From Sporolactobacillus putidus (GTDB taxonomy: Bacteria; Bacillota; Bacilli; Bacillales; Sporolactobacillaceae), in contig NZ_BMOK01000006.1 of NCBI RefSeq assembly GCF_014647035.1, positions 166,750-230,749 on the forward strand: a stretch of DNA of 64,000 bases, in the 5' to 3' direction. Positions within the stretch are counted from its first letter, which is position 1; the number at the start of each line of letters is the position of its first letter. The position numbers were made by a program, and so were the translations under genes. Under the pieces are notes generated by a model. That model saw only the letters and a program-made list of their open reading frames with translations. It did no database searches and was not told the origin of the DNA. Of the stretch, positions 20,518-30,980 are shown piece after piece.

Positions 20518-21981
20518 TCACTTGACAGCCTTTTCGATTTCCTGAATCGCCGCGTTCAACTGGAGATCATTTTTCGGGTTCGCAATCGCGGCGAGTGTCT
20601 TAGCCTGCAGCGCATCCGCGGTCTTCTGGTCGATCGCACCCGTGACCGGGAGCCCTGCCGATTGCTGGAAGGCTTTCACTTCCAGTTGCGTATTCAGACT
20701 GAAATAGCCGTCCGTACGTTTCGGATCGAAGCCGGAGGCGACCAGCATTTGCTGGGCGTCGGCAATTATCGTTCCCGTCTGGTCATATTTCAGCGCTTCG
20801 CCGTTTTTTAATGTCAGCGGGCTGGAAAAGAAATAGGCCGGCTGCTGAACCGCAACGGTCGGCTGGATACCCTTTTTATGAATCCAGTTTCCGTCCGGAG
20901 TCAGCCATTTATCCGTTGTCAGCTTCAACTCGCTGTTATCGGACAGGGCGATACCTTGCTGAACCGTCCCCTTGCCGAACGATTTGACACCGATAAGCGG
21001 ATAACCTGCCGCCTCATGAAGCGCCCCGGCCAGAATTTCTGAGGCTGAGGCACTTCCCCCGTCGATCAGACAGACAACCGGATAACTCTTTTTCGTCTTG
21101 AGTGTTGAGTAGAACGGCTGTTTTTTGCCTTGCCGGTCTTCGATCTGAACAATCGGCTTGTTATCCGGCACAAGCAGATTGGCGATTTTTTCCACAGCCT
21201 GCAGATAACCGCCCGGATTACCGCGGACGTCAATGATCAGCCCCTTCATTTTCTGGTTCTGAAGCGACGTCAGCGCATTTGAAAATTCCTTATCTGTGTT
21301 CTCGTTAAATTGAGTGATCGCGATATATCCTAATGGCTGGCCGCCCTGCTCGATCATTCGGCTGTCAACCGTTTGGATCGGAATAACGTCGCGCTTAATC
21401 GAAAACATCAATTCATTGCTGACGCCGGCGCGCCTGATGCCGATCTTGACCGTCGTTCCTTTTTTCCCGCGGATTTTGGAGACCGCCTGATTAACATCCA
21501 GTCCGTCGGTAGACTGCCCGTTAATCGAGACAATCTGGTCGTTCGGCCTGAGTCCGGCTTTTTCCGCCGGAGAGCCCTTTATCGGCGATACAATGCTGAT
21601 CTTGGTGCCGACCAACTGAACCTCGGCGCCGATACCCTGGAATGAGGAAGACAGAGACTGGTTGAAGTCGGAAGCCGTCTGCGCGCTCATATAACTCGAA
21701 AAAGGATCGCCAAGCGCCTGAATCATGCCGTTGATCGCGCCGTCGTACAGTTTCTGGCTGTCTATTTTTTGAAAATAGTCCTTTTCAATCAGATCGTGAA
21801 TCATTTGGATTTTAGACACCGCACTGTTTGCTGTAGTGGAACCGGCCACGACGGACGACGCGGGAACGGAAACGGAATTGCTGTTTCTGACAAAGCTAAA
21901 CACCGCATAGGATCCCGCGGCCCCGACGATCAGCGAGATCGCCATCAGCAGTGCGACGACTTTGCCGCTGAATTTTTTCAT
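20518..21981 (-). CDS. ctpB: S41 carboxy-terminal processing protease CtpB
   Basis: Exported serine protease; in B. subtilis CtpB cleaves SpoIVFA during sigma-K activation in sporulation. The ATG at 21981 (487 residues) follows GGAGGGGG by 9 nt. An N-terminal membrane anchor (VVALLMAISLIVGAAGSYAV) leads to an S41 domain with a PDZ domain at about residues 100-190, the nucleophile Ser in GGSASASE, Lys in KSFGKGTVQ, and a C-terminal peptidoglycan-binding domain (YFSLNTQLEVKAFQ). One of the few direct hints in this window that the organism sporulates. Confidence 0.93.
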   Translation of the reverse strand: MKKFSGKVVALLMAISLIVGAAGSYAVFSFVRNSNSVSVPASSVVAGSTTANSAVSKIQMIHDLIEKDYFQKIDSQKLYDGAINGMIQALGDPFSSYMSAQTASDFNQSLSSSFQGIGAEVQLVGTKISIVSPIKGSPAEKAGLRPNDQIVSINGQSTDGLDVNQAVSKIRGKKGTTVKIGIRRAGVSNELMFSIKRDVIPIQTVDSRMIEQGGQPLGYIAITQFNENTDKEFSNALTSLQNQKMKGLIIDVRGNPGGYLQAVEKIANLLVPDNKPIVQIEDRQGKKQPFYSTLKTKKSYPVVCLIDGGSASASEILAGALHEAAGYPLIGVKSFGKGTVQQGIALSDNSELKLTTDKWLTPDGNWIHKKGIQPTVAVQQPAYFFSSPLTLKNGEALKYDQTGTIIADAQQMLVASGFDPKRTDGYFSLNTQLEVKAFQQSAGLPVTGAIDQKTADALQAKTLAAIANPKNDLQLNAAIQEIEKAVK

Positions 21982-22127
21982 GAAAAACTGCCCCCTCCAA
22001 GTCAATCACCAAGTATGCCCGAACGATTTCCGGCATTATATTACGTAACTTGAGTGACTATGATCATACAGCAACAGCGGCCCTTTGTCACAAAAAGAAC
22101 ATCGGCGGCTTCTGAAAACCGCCTGCT

Positions 22128-23021
22128 TCAGATTTTCAGGAATTTGCGGACCGAGTTCAGACTGCCCCAGACGCCGATAATCGCGCCGATCCCGATGAGC
22201 AGCAGGCTGAGATTGGCCGTCATCGTCTGATAAGGAATCAGTCTGATGAACATTTGAGATAAATTGCCGCTAAGATTATAATAGGCAAAATGATAAACAA
22301 TCATAACAAGAAATACCGGAATGACCGAGCCAAGTATTCCCATAAACAGACCCTCGATAAAATAGGGCCAACGGACGAAGGCATTGGTCGCACCGACAAG
22401 CTTCATGATTTCAATTTCGCGCCGCCTCGCCACGATTGTCAGTTTGATCGTGTTGGCAATCAGGAAAACGGATGTGAACAAAAGTCCGATAATCAGCACA
22501 ATCCCGACATTTCTCGCGATGTTGACAAACTGAAACATTTTTTCAACCGTACCTTTGCCATAACGCACATCGGAAACGTACGGTAAACTTTTGACTTGCT
22601 GTGCCACCTGAACCGTCTGCTCCGGGCGGCTTGTTTTCAGGATAAACACGTTAGGCAGCGGATTCTGTTTTTGCAGATCCTGAAATGTCGATTTGTCGCT
22701 GCCCATACTTTGCAGCAGGTTGTTCAGCCCCTGCTGTTTTGACTGGAAAGTGACCGACTGAACATTCTTGACCTGCTTAAGATTGCTTTCAAGCTGATTC
22801 TGCTGCACACTTGTCGCGGACTGATCGATGTAGACGCGCACCTGCACGTCGTTCTCGATATCGCCTGCAATTTTATTCAGATTAAACATGACCATGAGAA
22901 ACAATCCGACAAGAACGAGCGATACCGTCACCGCACTTACTGATGCAAAAGTCATCCAGCCGTTGCGGGCAAGGCTCTTGAAACTTTCATTGAGGTGCCG
23001 TTTCAATGTTCTAAGCTTCAT
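22128..23021 (-). CDS. ftsX: Cell-division ABC transporter permease FtsX
   Basis: Membrane partner of FtsE; the complex activates cell-wall hydrolases (CwlO in Bacillus) during elongation. The ATG at 23021 (297 residues) follows GGAAGGTGA and overlaps the last 11 nt of ftsE. Topology is the FtsX norm: one N-terminal membrane helix (VSLVLVGLFLMVMF), an extracellular domain of about 110 residues, then three membrane helices. The C-terminal segment IGVWGSLNSVRKFL is typical of the family. Confidence 0.95.
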   Translation of the reverse strand: MKLRTLKRHLNESFKSLARNGWMTFASVSAVTVSLVLVGLFLMVMFNLNKIAGDIENDVQVRVYIDQSATSVQQNQLESNLKQVKNVQSVTFQSKQQGLNNLLQSMGSDKSTFQDLQKQNPLPNVFILKTSRPEQTVQVAQQVKSLPYVSDVRYGKGTVEKMFQFVNIARNVGIVLIIGLLFTSVFLIANTIKLTIVARRREIEIMKLVGATNAFVRWPYFIEGLFMGILGSVIPVFLVMIVYHFAYYNLSGNLSQMFIRLIPYQTMTANLSLLLIGIGAIIGVWGSLNSVRKFLKI

Positions 23022-23706
23022 AGCCGTATTCACCTTCCTGTTCATCTCGGACTACCATGCCGCCCTCAAGCGCAATGACTCTGTGCCTGATCCGGTTCAC
23101 GATGTCCTTGTTGTGCGTAGCCATAACGACCGTTGTCCCCTGCTCATTAATCCGTGTGAAAACGTCCATAATCTGCCACGATGTCTCCGGATCAAGATTT
23201 CCCGTCGGTTCATCGGCGATCAGAACCGGCGGTCTGTTGCAGATCGAGCGGGCAATCGACACCCGCTGCTGTTCGCCTCCGGACAATTGATCGGGAAAAG
23301 AGCGCAGTTTGTGCTTCAGTCCAACAAGATCAAGCACTTCCATGACCCGCTTTTTAATCGCCTTTGGATTTTCTTCAATGACTTCAAGAGCAAACGCCAC
23401 ATTTTCATAGACTGTCAGTTTCGGAAGCAGCCGGAAATCCTGAAAAACGACGCCGATTTTCCGTCTGAAATAAGGCACCTGCCGCTCCCTGAGCGTGGCA
23501 ATGTTTTTATGGTTAATGAAGATCTTCCCTCTTGTTGGTTTCAATTCTCTGAATATCATTTTAATAAAAGTAGATTTTCCAGCCCCGCTCGGACCGACAA
23601 TATAGACAAATTCCCCCTGTTTAACAGACAGATCGATGCCGTTCAGCGCCATAACGCCGTTTGAATAAGCCTTCCAGACATTCTGCATCAAAATCATGTC
23701 GTCCAT
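23011..23706 (-). CDS. ftsE: Cell-division ATP-binding protein FtsE
   Basis: ABC ATPase that drives FtsX. The 231-residue protein has Walker A GPSGAGKST (38-46), the Q-loop VVFQDFRLL, signature LSGGEQQRVSIAR and Walker B VLIADEPTGNLDPE. Start ATG 23706 with GGGGGA 9 nt upstream. It is translationally coupled to ftsX. In B. subtilis a cytochrome c551 gene (cccB) precedes ftsE; none is present in the 526 nt upstream here. Confidence 0.96.
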   Translation of the reverse strand: MDDMILMQNVWKAYSNGVMALNGIDLSVKQGEFVYIVGPSGAGKSTFIKMIFRELKPTRGKIFINHKNIATLRERQVPYFRRKIGVVFQDFRLLPKLTVYENVAFALEVIEENPKAIKKRVMEVLDLVGLKHKLRSFPDQLSGGEQQRVSIARSICNRPPVLIADEPTGNLDPETSWQIMDVFTRINEQGTTVVMATHNKDIVNRIRHRVIALEGGMVVRDEQEGEYGYEA

Positions 23707-24232
23707 TTTGCTGCTTCCCCCGCAATCTTTTTGATTGATTTTAATTGATTTTGACTGAAAAAGTGATTACTGTCCGAACCATTTCCATAAAGATAGCATT
23801 CGCACTCGTATGAAAATTGAGTCGGTCCATCTCCGGGAAAGAGTGGTGCGGAGCGTGCACCAAAAAATACGGTCACAAAAAGCCACGGACCGTTTGATGC
23901 ATGATACATCAGATTATGTATGAATGACCAATGGCTTTCATTTGAATCATTTTTCATTATACCATTCAAATCCGACGTATTCCCTATGAAAATTATTACA
24001 TTTAAATTTCAAATAAACGGCTCTATCAATAAAGGAATGGAAGAAAATTAAAGACCGGCAATCAGGAGTGATAACAAAAATATGAAGATGATGACCGAAG
24101 AAACCATTCTTTTTATCAACCCGGCCTTTTAAAAACCAGAAAAATTAAGGGCAGAGGTTTCTTTACTCATTTCCTGAATCCCGTAAAACAAAGCCACTTT
24201 CCTGAACCGGATTCCATTGTTTCCGCTCTGAC
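23707..24232. other. Non-coding gap upstream of ftsE, with an extended -10 promoter
   Basis: Contains on the - strand TGGTATAAT (extended -10, complement of 23956-23964) without a good -35, giving a leader of about 240 nt before ftsE. The leader carries short dyads (ACGGTC/GACCGT at 23868-23892). A 91-codon frame at 23694-23969 overlaps ftsE and has cysteine- and glycine-rich composition unlike a real gene. Confidence 0.5.
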
Positions 24233-25129
24233 TCATCGACGCCGATAAAATCCTTTTCCGAAGACTTCCGTCGCGTTTGAGATGATAAAAAATGACTCGG
24301 GATCAACCGAATGAACGAGCTGTTTGAGATGCGTCAGCTCATTCTGCGACACCACGGTCATCAGCATCGGACGATCATCTCCAGTAAATCCTCCCTGACT
24401 GATGATTCGGGTCACACCACGGTCGATTTCGTTCAGAATGCTGCGGCGCAGTTCATCTTCCTTATTCGAAATAATCAATGCCATCTTTTCCGTGTTGAAC
24501 CCGATCTGCACGACATCAATCAATTTGGCTTGCAGATAGATGCTGATCAGAGCATACAAAGCCGCCTCGAGCGAGATGAGAAAAGCGGACGACAGGACGA
24601 TCAACCCGTCAATAATTGAGACGCAAAGACCGATCGAAAGCCCCGTAAAACGCTGGATCACCTGGCCTGCAAGAGCCGTGCCGCCGGTTGAACCTCGGCC
24701 GCGGAAAACGATGCCGAGACCAAGTCCGACACCGATTCCTCCGAACAGCGCACCGAGCAGCGGGTTGTTCGTTGCCGCCGGCCAGCCTGACGTCAGAAAA
24801 ACGGATAGCGGCAGAAAAAGTGTGCCCAGCAATGTCTTCAGCGCATAATCGAGATAACCGAAACTTTTGCCGAGTATGAGCACACCGCTGACGTACAGTG
24901 GTATATTGACTGCCCAAAGTACAAAAGACGGCTCCCAGCCGAGCGTCCAGTGCAAAATAATGCTGATGCCGCTCACACCGCCGGCCGCGATCCGATTCGG
25001 CAGCTGAAAAACATTAAACGAAATCCCAATGATTGCCGAACCGATCAGGACATATAAATAATCCATCAAAACTGCCATCCGTCCGCGGGGGATGGCTAAA
25101 TGCTTGTCTCTTTTCCATAAAAAAGCCAT
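24233..25129 (-). CDS. YitT-family membrane protein
   Basis: Integral membrane protein of the YitT family: an N-terminal DUF161-type membrane region with about five to six helices (residues 15-200) and a C-terminal cytosolic DUF2179 domain (MALIISNKEDELRRSIL to the end). Transport role unproven. The ATG at 25129 (298 residues) has GGAG 7 nt upstream. Repeated glycine-rich loops (NRIAAGGVSGIS, RGRGSTGGTALAG) are family hallmarks. Corresponds in position to B. subtilis yvjA. Confidence 0.87.
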   Translation of the reverse strand: MAFLWKRDKHLAIPRGRMAVLMDYLYVLIGSAIIGISFNVFQLPNRIAAGGVSGISIILHWTLGWEPSFVLWAVNIPLYVSGVLILGKSFGYLDYALKTLLGTLFLPLSVFLTSGWPAATNNPLLGALFGGIGVGLGLGIVFRGRGSTGGTALAGQVIQRFTGLSIGLCVSIIDGLIVLSSAFLISLEAALYALISIYLQAKLIDVVQIGFNTEKMALIISNKEDELRRSILNEIDRGVTRIISQGGFTGDDRPMLMTVVSQNELTHLKQLVHSVDPESFFIISNATEVFGKGFYRRR

Positions 25130-25336
25130 AATCAGTCTCCTTTGTTTTACCCCGTTAATCAAACTTTCACTGCAAAACGCATCGTTCTATTTACACGCGG
25201 TGCTTAACTCTAACCTTGCAGTGAACATCACCGCTGTTACATTCATTGATATTAAAAAAAATAATTTTCTGATCGCCGCAACAGAACTGAGGCAGTGTCT
25301 TTTGATCAAAAAGTCCAGATTGTATTCTGATTATTC

Positions 25337-25462
25337 ACACTTATTGATTCTACAACGTTTACTGTCGATTCTTTTCCGCTTACTGGTGATTTCTAAGCAT
25401 TTACTGTTGATACTGTTCCGTTTACTGTTGATTCCGTGCTTTTTACTGTTGATTCTCGGCGG
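25337..25462. repeat. 21-bp tandem array B1 (one decayed and five good units)
   Basis: Units start at 25337 (shortened core), 25358, 25379, 25400, 25421 and 25442, each exactly 21 nt apart. Core is YTTACTGTTGATTCT plus six variable bases. The family is the same as array D at 56.3 kb: even the first, decayed unit (CACTTATTGATTCTA) matches its counterpart there. It lies in the gene-free stretch between prfB and the YitT gene. Confidence 0.9.
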
Positions 25463-25468
25463 TATGCC

Positions 25469-25593
25469 AGCGATCTTCCGAGAATAAAAGCCAACTCTCC
25501 TCGGTCTGCTAACGATTTCTCAGTTCTAAAACCGATTCTCGCCGGTTCCCTAACGATTTCCCGAGATTAAAGCCGATTCTCCACGAATGATTG
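25469..25593. repeat. 21-bp tandem array B2, different core, abutting B1
   Basis: Six units at 25469, 25490, 25511, 25532 (20 nt), 25552 and 25573. They alternate between AACGATTTCYCRG-type and CCGATTCTC-type, a roughly 42-nt higher-order period like array A. The change of core from B1 to B2 happens within about 6 nt. Confidence 0.8.
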
Positions 25594-25703
25594 ATTCTCT
25601 TTTACTAACCGGTCGCCTTCGTACTCTTGCACACCCCAATAAGCTTTTTTGGCCAGCGATCTTCCCAATTCGGCAAAAAGATCAACGCATTCAAGTTTTG
25701 CGT

Positions 25704-25753
25704 AAAAAAGAGGCCGTCCGAGTCAACGAATCACTCATCAGACAGCCTCTTTT
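25704..25753 (-). terminator. prfB terminator
   Basis: AAAAGAGGCCGTC (about 25706-25718) and GACAGCCTCTTTT (25741-25753) form a long stem with internal wobble; the - strand continues into TTTTTT. Confidence 0.8.
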
Positions 25754-25777
25754 GCTTTACTTATTTTCCCGCGCGAT

Positions 25778-26876
25778 TCAGAGATGCAGCCTCAGGTAAG
25801 CATCAATGAACGGATCCAGATCACCGTCCATGACGCGGTTGACGTCGCCGATTTCCACGTTTGTCCGGTGGTCTTTGACCATGGAATACGGATGGAAGAC
25901 GTAGGAGCGGATCTGGCTACCCCATCCGATCTCTTTCTGCTCGCCATGAAGCGCGGCTTTTTCTGCTTCACGTTTTTCCTCTTCCAGCTGATACAGCCGC
26001 GCTTTCAGCATTTTCATCGCTTGATCGCGGTTCTGAAATTGCGACCGTTCAGACTGGCAGCTAACGACGATACCGGTCGGAAGGTGCGTCATGCGAACGG
26101 CGGACGAGGTCTTGTTGATGTGCTGTCCGCCGGCGCCGCTTGATCGGAAAACATCGACGCGGAGGTCTTCGGGCCTGACTTCGATATCGATATCCTCATC
26201 GAGCTCAGGTATGACTTCGCAAGAAACGAACGATGTATGGCGACGGCCCGCGGCGTCGAACGGCGAGATACGGACCAGACGGTGAATGCCCTTCTCCGCC
26301 TTCAAATAACCGTAGGCATCCGTTCCTTTAATCAAAAGCGTCACACTTTTCACGCCCGCTTCATCGCCCGGAAGATAGTCCAGAGTCTCGACAGCAAAAC
26401 CTTTGTTTTCCGCCCAGCGGGTGTACATGCGCAGCAACATCGACGCCCAGTCCTGGGCTTCCGTGCCGCCGGCGCCCGGATGCAGTTCGAGAATCGCATT
26501 GTTTTTGTCGTGCGGCCCGCTCAAGAGCAGCCGGGTTTCATAGCGGTTGAACGCTCCGCGCGCTTCCGACAGTGACTGTTCCAGTTCATCCTTGAGGTCG
26601 GCGTCCTCCTCTTCCTTGACGAGTTCGTACGCGACCTGCAGATCTTCAAATTTCGATTCCAATTCGCCAAGACTGTCAACTTTGCCCTTCAGATCATTCG
26701 ATTCATCGATCACTTTCTGAGCTTTTTCATTGTCGTCCCAGAAACCCGGCATGGTCATTTTTTCTTCAAGTTCAGCTATTCGGGCCTTTTTGCTGTCTAA
26801 GTCAAAGAGACCCCCTAAATTCTTTGAGACGGCCTTCCATCTCGTCGATTTCGTGTTTCATTTCCGGTAAATCCAT
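25778..26876 (-). CDS. prfB: Peptide chain release factor 2 (programmed +1 frameshift)
   Basis: Terminates translation at UGA and UAA. The gene starts at ATG 26876, reads 24 codons ([13 protein letters not shown]...) to an in-frame TGA at 26802-26804, then shifts +1 at CTT-TGA-C and continues to 25778, giving about 365 residues, the normal RF2 length. The SPF stop-codon recognition segment ([10 protein letters not shown]) and the catalytic GGQ in SGAGGQHIN are present. It begins 28 nt after secA, the usual Bacillus pairing. Confidence 0.96.
26801..26816 (-). other. RF2 autoregulatory frameshift site
   Basis: On the - strand AGGGGG (26811-26816), three bases, then CTTTGAC (26801-26807): an internal Shine-Dalgarno followed by the slippery CUU-UGA-C. 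This is the conserved device by which low RF2 raises its own synthesis. Confidence 0.95.
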
Positions 26877-26904
26877 GGTTCATCCTGCTTTCTCTATGTC
26901 CGAC

Positions 26905-29421
26905 TCATTTGCCGTGACAGTTTTTATATTTTTTCCCGCTGCCGCATGGGCAAGGGTCGTTACGCCCGACATGCATCTTGCTGACAATAGGCTGCTTTTT
27001 CTTCGGTTCATCGTCCATGCCGCCGGAGATGACACGCAGACCGTTAGCCACCCGTTCACGCTGAACAGGCTGTTCCTGAATCTCGGCCTTCATCAGGATG
27101 TTGACCGTTTCTTCCCCGATGCCGGCCACCATTTCCTCGAACATTTTAAACCCTTCAATCTGGTAAGCCCGGTAGGGATCGACCTGTCCATACGCACGCA
27201 AATGAATGCCCTCGCGCAGCTGTTCCATCGCGTCGATATGATCCATCCATTTCGTGTCGACCGTCCGCAGCATGACCACACGTTCAAACTCGCGCATCCG
27301 CTCGGTCGTGAAGCTTTCCTCTTTTTCGTCATAACGGGCAATCGCCTTTTCGTACAGATCTTCAATCATTTCCTCCGGATCCTTGCCCTCCAGATCCTTG
27401 ACTGAAAGCACGCCTTCATCAAACAGTTTGGCGTTCAGATAATCGATGATTCCATCCAGATCCCAGTCTTCCGGCACCTCATGATCCGGCGTGTGGGCAT
27501 GAACAAGATTGTCGATCACCGATTTTATCATATTCTCGATGTCCGGCCTGAGATTCTCAGATTCCATAACTTCCATGCGCTGTTTGTAAATAATTTCACG
27601 CTGCTGCCGCATGACATCATCGAATTTCAGCAATTGCTTGCGGGCATCGAAGTTATTGCCTTCAACGCGTTTCTGTGCGGCTTCAACCGATTTGCTGACA
27701 ATCTTGCTTTCAATCGGCTGATCGTCATCCATACCGAGTCTTTCCATCATACCTTTCATCCGGTCGGATCCGAACCGGCGCATCAGATCGTCTTCGAGCG
27801 AGAGGTAGAAGCGCGATATACCCGGATCACCCTGGCGTCCGGAACGTCCGCGCAGCTGGTTATCGATACGCCGCGACTCGTGGCGTTCCGTGCCCAGAAT
27901 AAAAAGCCCGCCAAGTTTGGTTACACCTTCACCGAGCTTAATGTCAGTTCCGCGCCCAGCCATGTTCGTTGCGATCGTCACGGCTCCGACCTGTCCGGCA
28001 TTTTCAATGATTTCCGCCTCACGCGCATGATTCTTCGCGTTCAGCACATTGTGCGGAATACCGTGCCTTTTCAGCATCTTCGAAATCAGTTCGGATGTCT
28101 CCACGGCAACCGTACCGACCAGTACAGGCTGGCCGCGATGGTAGAGCGTCGAGATTTCATCGACAACTGCCTTGAACTTTCCTTTTTGCGTTTTATAGAT
28201 CAAGTCCGGTTTGTCATCGCGGATAACCGGTTTATTAGTTGGAATCACGATAACATCCATGTTGTAAATGCTCTGGAATTCTTCCTCTTCCGTCTTAGCC
28301 GTACCGGTCATACCCGCGAGCTTGCCGTACATCCGGAAGTAGTTCTGCAAAGTGATCGTCGCGAGCGTCTTGCTCTCGCTCTGAATTTCCAGACCTTCCT
28401 TGGCTTCGATCGCCTGGTGAAGGCCTTCGCTGTAGCGTCGTCCCTGCATGAGCCGTCCGGTAAACGGATCGACAATAATGATCTCGCCGTCCTGAACGAC
28501 GTAATCCGTGTCGCGATGCATGATCGCGTGGGCCTTCAGCGCCTCGTTCACATGATGGTTGATCAGCACATTCGAGTAATCATACAGGTTCTTGATATGG
28601 AAAAAGTTTTCCGCCTTTGTCATGCCTTCTTCAGTCAGCTGAACCGACTTCGTCTTCAGATCGACGGTATAATCCTGCTTCTCGGTTAAAAGCCGGGCAA
28701 ACTGATTAGCCCGCACGTAAAGGTCCGTCGATTTCTCGGCGTTGCCGGAAATAATCAGCGGTGTCCGTGCCTCATCGATTAAGATAGAGTCCACTTCATC
28801 GACGATCGCATAATTCAGCGGGCGCTGAACCATTTCTTCCTTATAAATCACCATGTTGTCGCGCAGATAGTCGAACCCGAATTCATTGTTTGTCCCGTAA
28901 GTAATGTCCGCCGCGTAAGCCTTTCTCTTTTCCTCCGGCGACAAACCTGCCGAGTTTAAGCCGACAGACAGGCCGAGGAAATTATACAGAAGGCCGAGCT
29001 GCTTCGCATCACGAGAAGCCAGATAATCGTTGACCGTGACCAGATGTGCACCCTTGCCGGACAATGCGTTCAGATACAGCGGCATCGTTGCGACAAGCGT
29101 TTTACCTTCACCGGTTTTCATCTCGGCGATATTGCCCTCGTGCAGTGCGATCGCGCCAATCAACTGAACGTAATAAGGCGTCAGCCCGAGAATACGCGTC
29201 GAGGCCTCCCGGACAACCGCGAAGGCTTCCGGCATAATATCGCCGAGTGTCTCGCCGTTTGCCAGCCTTTCCTTGAATTCCGGGGTTTTCGCCTGAAGCT
29301 CGTCATCGGTCAGCGCCTTCATCTCATCTGCCATACCGTCGATCACATGGGCCATTTTTTCCATTTTTCCAAGCTTGCGAAGGCTTGTGTCACCCAAAAC
29401 TTTTTTGAGCATTCCTATCAT
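26905..29421 (-). CDS. secA: Preprotein translocase ATPase SecA
   Basis: Motor of Sec protein export at the membrane. The ATG at 29421 (838 residues) has GAGGTG 9 nt upstream; an earlier GTG lies within that site. Walker A MKTGEGKT, the DEVD box [23 protein letters not shown] in the second ATPase fold, and the C-terminal zinc/SecB-type tail [15 protein letters not shown] are all present. secA-prfB form an operon. A candidate promoter lies about 390 nt upstream, implying a long leader. Confidence 0.98.
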   Translation of the reverse strand: MIGMLKKVLGDTSLRKLGKMEKMAHVIDGMADEMKALTDDELQAKTPEFKERLANGETLGDIMPEAFAVVREASTRILGLTPYYVQLIGAIALHEGNIAEMKTGEGKTLVATMPLYLNALSGKGAHLVTVNDYLASRDAKQLGLLYNFLGLSVGLNSAGLSPEEKRKAYAADITYGTNNEFGFDYLRDNMVIYKEEMVQRPLNYAIVDEVDSILIDEARTPLIISGNAEKSTDLYVRANQFARLLTEKQDYTVDLKTKSVQLTEEGMTKAENFFHIKNLYDYSNVLINHHVNEALKAHAIMHRDTDYVVQDGEIIIVDPFTGRLMQGRRYSEGLHQAIEAKEGLEIQSESKTLATITLQNYFRMYGKLAGMTGTAKTEEEEFQSIYNMDVIVIPTNKPVIRDDKPDLIYKTQKGKFKAVVDEISTLYHRGQPVLVGTVAVETSELISKMLKRHGIPHNVLNAKNHAREAEIIENAGQVGAVTIATNMAGRGTDIKLGEGVTKLGGLFILGTERHESRRIDNQLRGRSGRQGDPGISRFYLSLEDDLMRRFGSDRMKGMMERLGMDDDQPIESKIVSKSVEAAQKRVEGNNFDARKQLLKFDDVMRQQREIIYKQRMEVMESENLRPDIENMIKSVIDNLVHAHTPDHEVPEDWDLDGIIDYLNAKLFDEGVLSVKDLEGKDPEEMIEDLYEKAIARYDEKEESFTTERMREFERVVMLRTVDTKWMDHIDAMEQLREGIHLRAYGQVDPYRAYQIEGFKMFEEMVAGIGEETVNILMKAEIQEQPVQRERVANGLRVISGGMDDEPKKKQPIVSKMHVGRNDPCPCGSGKKYKNCHGK

Positions 29422-29968
29422 GCCTGTATACACCTCATTTTAGGCGTTTGAAATCGCGCCGCGCTCCGGCACTTCCAAATGCCATTAGGATCTCGCTTTT
29501 CGTCTGGAGTTATGAACCCGACTCTTCCAGCATTTTCAAAATCTTTGTGCCTTGACTTTCATCGGCTCAGTATCTTTTTTATTTTAGCAATGTCAGTGCT
29601 CCGTGACAATAACTCCGTCCGTACACCGCCCCTTCAGAAAGACCGCCTGTCCTCATTCCTTCAATGTCTCACTCTGAACAACCTATTCCATCAAAAACCT
29701 TTCGTCCGGCAGAGAAATTTTACGACGTGTCTTCGCCTTCCAAGTTCGCTCGGGCATTCGAAAATTTTTTTCTTCCACAGTGGATTTAAAACGTAGAAAG
29801 GCAATTAACTTTAAGTATACGCTAAAATCACGGGCTTGAAAACAGATTGGCAGAATTTCGTGTACCGCAGATTTTATGTTTCATGGAAGCAGACTGCTCA
29901 TGTTTTTTTGAAGGAATAAAGAAGGAATTTGTTCATCCGCCGCCTGACGGATTTCAGCGCCGGCATTG
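29422..29968. other. Long non-coding leader region of secA
   Basis: About 545 nt without a supported gene. On the - strand TTTTCA (29837-29842), 17 nt, TATACT (29814-29819) is a fair sigma-A promoter, leaving a transcript leader near 385 nt. A 105-codon + frame at 29479-29796 lacks a ribosome site and family resemblance. Confidence 0.5.
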
Positions 29969-29972
29969 AAAA

Positions 29973-29997
29973 GGAGACTCACAGATTGTGAATCTCC
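29973..29997 (-). terminator. hpf terminator
   Basis: GGAGACTCACA (29973-29983) and TGTGAATCTCC (29987-29997) pair with one wobble; TTTTC follows on the - strand. Confidence 0.75.
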
Positions 29998-30025
29998 CGG
30001 GTCTTTCATTTTGAACTCTTATTGT

Positions 30026-30580
30026 CTATTCCTGGTCGATCAGCCCGTAGCGTCCGTCCCTGCGGCGATAAACTACATTCGTTGCACCGCTGTCCGCATT
30101 GTTGAACACGAAGAACGAGTGTCCCAGCATATCCATCTGCAGGATTGCTTCTTCAACCGTCATCGGCTTAAACACAAACCGTTTTCTCCGGACCACGTCC
30201 TGAGATTCTTCCGGCGTCTCTGCCTCAATCGTTTTTGTCACTACCGTACCGCCCGACTCCTGACGGACCTGGCGGATATCCTGGCGGCTCTTGCGGTTCA
30301 CCTTGGTTTTATATTTCTTGATCTGGCGCTCCAGCTTGGAAACCACCATATCAATTGCAGTATACATATCTTCCTGCCCAACTTCTGCTCTCAAGAGAAG
30401 CCCCTGCATCGGAATGGTGACCTCAATCACCTGTTCCTTATTGTGAACACGCATGTTCACACGCGCATCTGTTGCCAGCGGCAGGCTGAAGTACTTTTCA
30501 AGCTTGCCGATTCTCTTCTCTGCGTAATCCTGCAGAGATGTTGTCATCGCAATGTTTTCTCCACGAATGTTGATATTCAT
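30026..30580 (-). CDS. hpf: Ribosome hibernation promoting factor, long form
   Basis: Binds idle 30S subunits and drives 100S ribosome dimer formation in stationary phase. The 184-residue length marks the long form: an N-terminal S30AE domain (MNINIRGENIAMTTSLQDYA, residues 1-100), a linker, and the C-terminal dimerisation domain (RRKRFVFKPMTVEEAILQMD then GHSFFVFNNADSG). Monocistronic with a terminator. A CcpA-like site lies 80-90 nt upstream. Position between fliT and secA is that of B. subtilis yvyD. Confidence 0.96.
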   Translation of the reverse strand: MNINIRGENIAMTTSLQDYAEKRIGKLEKYFSLPLATDARVNMRVHNKEQVIEVTIPMQGLLLRAEVGQEDMYTAIDMVVSKLERQIKKYKTKVNRKSRQDIRQVRQESGGTVVTKTIEAETPEESQDVVRRKRFVFKPMTVEEAILQMDMLGHSFFVFNNADSGATNVVYRRRDGRYGLIDQE

Positions 30581-30657
30581 AAGAAAGCCTCCCTTCGATA
30601 CTATATATTTTCGTCATTCCCGTCCTTATTCCTTCCTAAACTTTAAAATAATTTAAC

Positions 30658-30671
30658 AAAAAACGCTTTCA
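30658..30671 (-). promoter_or_regulatory. cre-like site upstream of hpf
   Basis: On the - strand TGAAAGCGTTTTTT, 13 of 14 positions of the CcpA consensus TGWAARCGYTWWCW, about 80 nt before hpf. Binding is inferred. Confidence 0.5.
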
Positions 30672-30771
30672 TTGACACATTTTCGACACAATCAGGCATA
30701 ATTTAGTGCCTCTTAAATTCATGCAAAAAAAGCACTGATTCCATGCAATAATACAATTGAAAGAAAGGCAA

Positions 30772-30818
30772 TGAAAGCGCTGTTTTGTATTGACGTGCCA
30801 TCGAATTCCTCATATAAT
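30772..30818 (+). promoter_or_regulatory. Strong sigma-A promoter with an adjacent cre-like site
   Basis: TTGACG (30790-30795), 17 nt, TATAAT (30813-30818). TGAAAGCGCTGTTT (30772-30785, 12 of 14 cre positions) sits immediately upstream of the -35. It drives the small gene at 30981 with a leader of about 155 nt. Confidence 0.7.
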
Positions 30819-30980
30819 AAATTACGCAATAGGGGTTAATCTTTTTAAGTGATAAGTTTCACAGGCAATCTTAGTCGATCGATGGTATGATTAAAGTTTT
30901 TAAATGGTATCTTCTTTGTGATTAATTTCTCAAAGTTTGCATTGAGACGGTGACTACATCTCAAAAAAGGGGTTTTTACA

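Noticed and set aside
23694-23969. 91-codon - frame before ftsE
   Set aside because: Overlaps the ftsE start and the candidate promoter; no ribosome site.
26802-26804. prfB in-frame TGA as a pseudogene mutation
   Set aside because: It is the conserved RF2 frameshift site with its internal Shine-Dalgarno.
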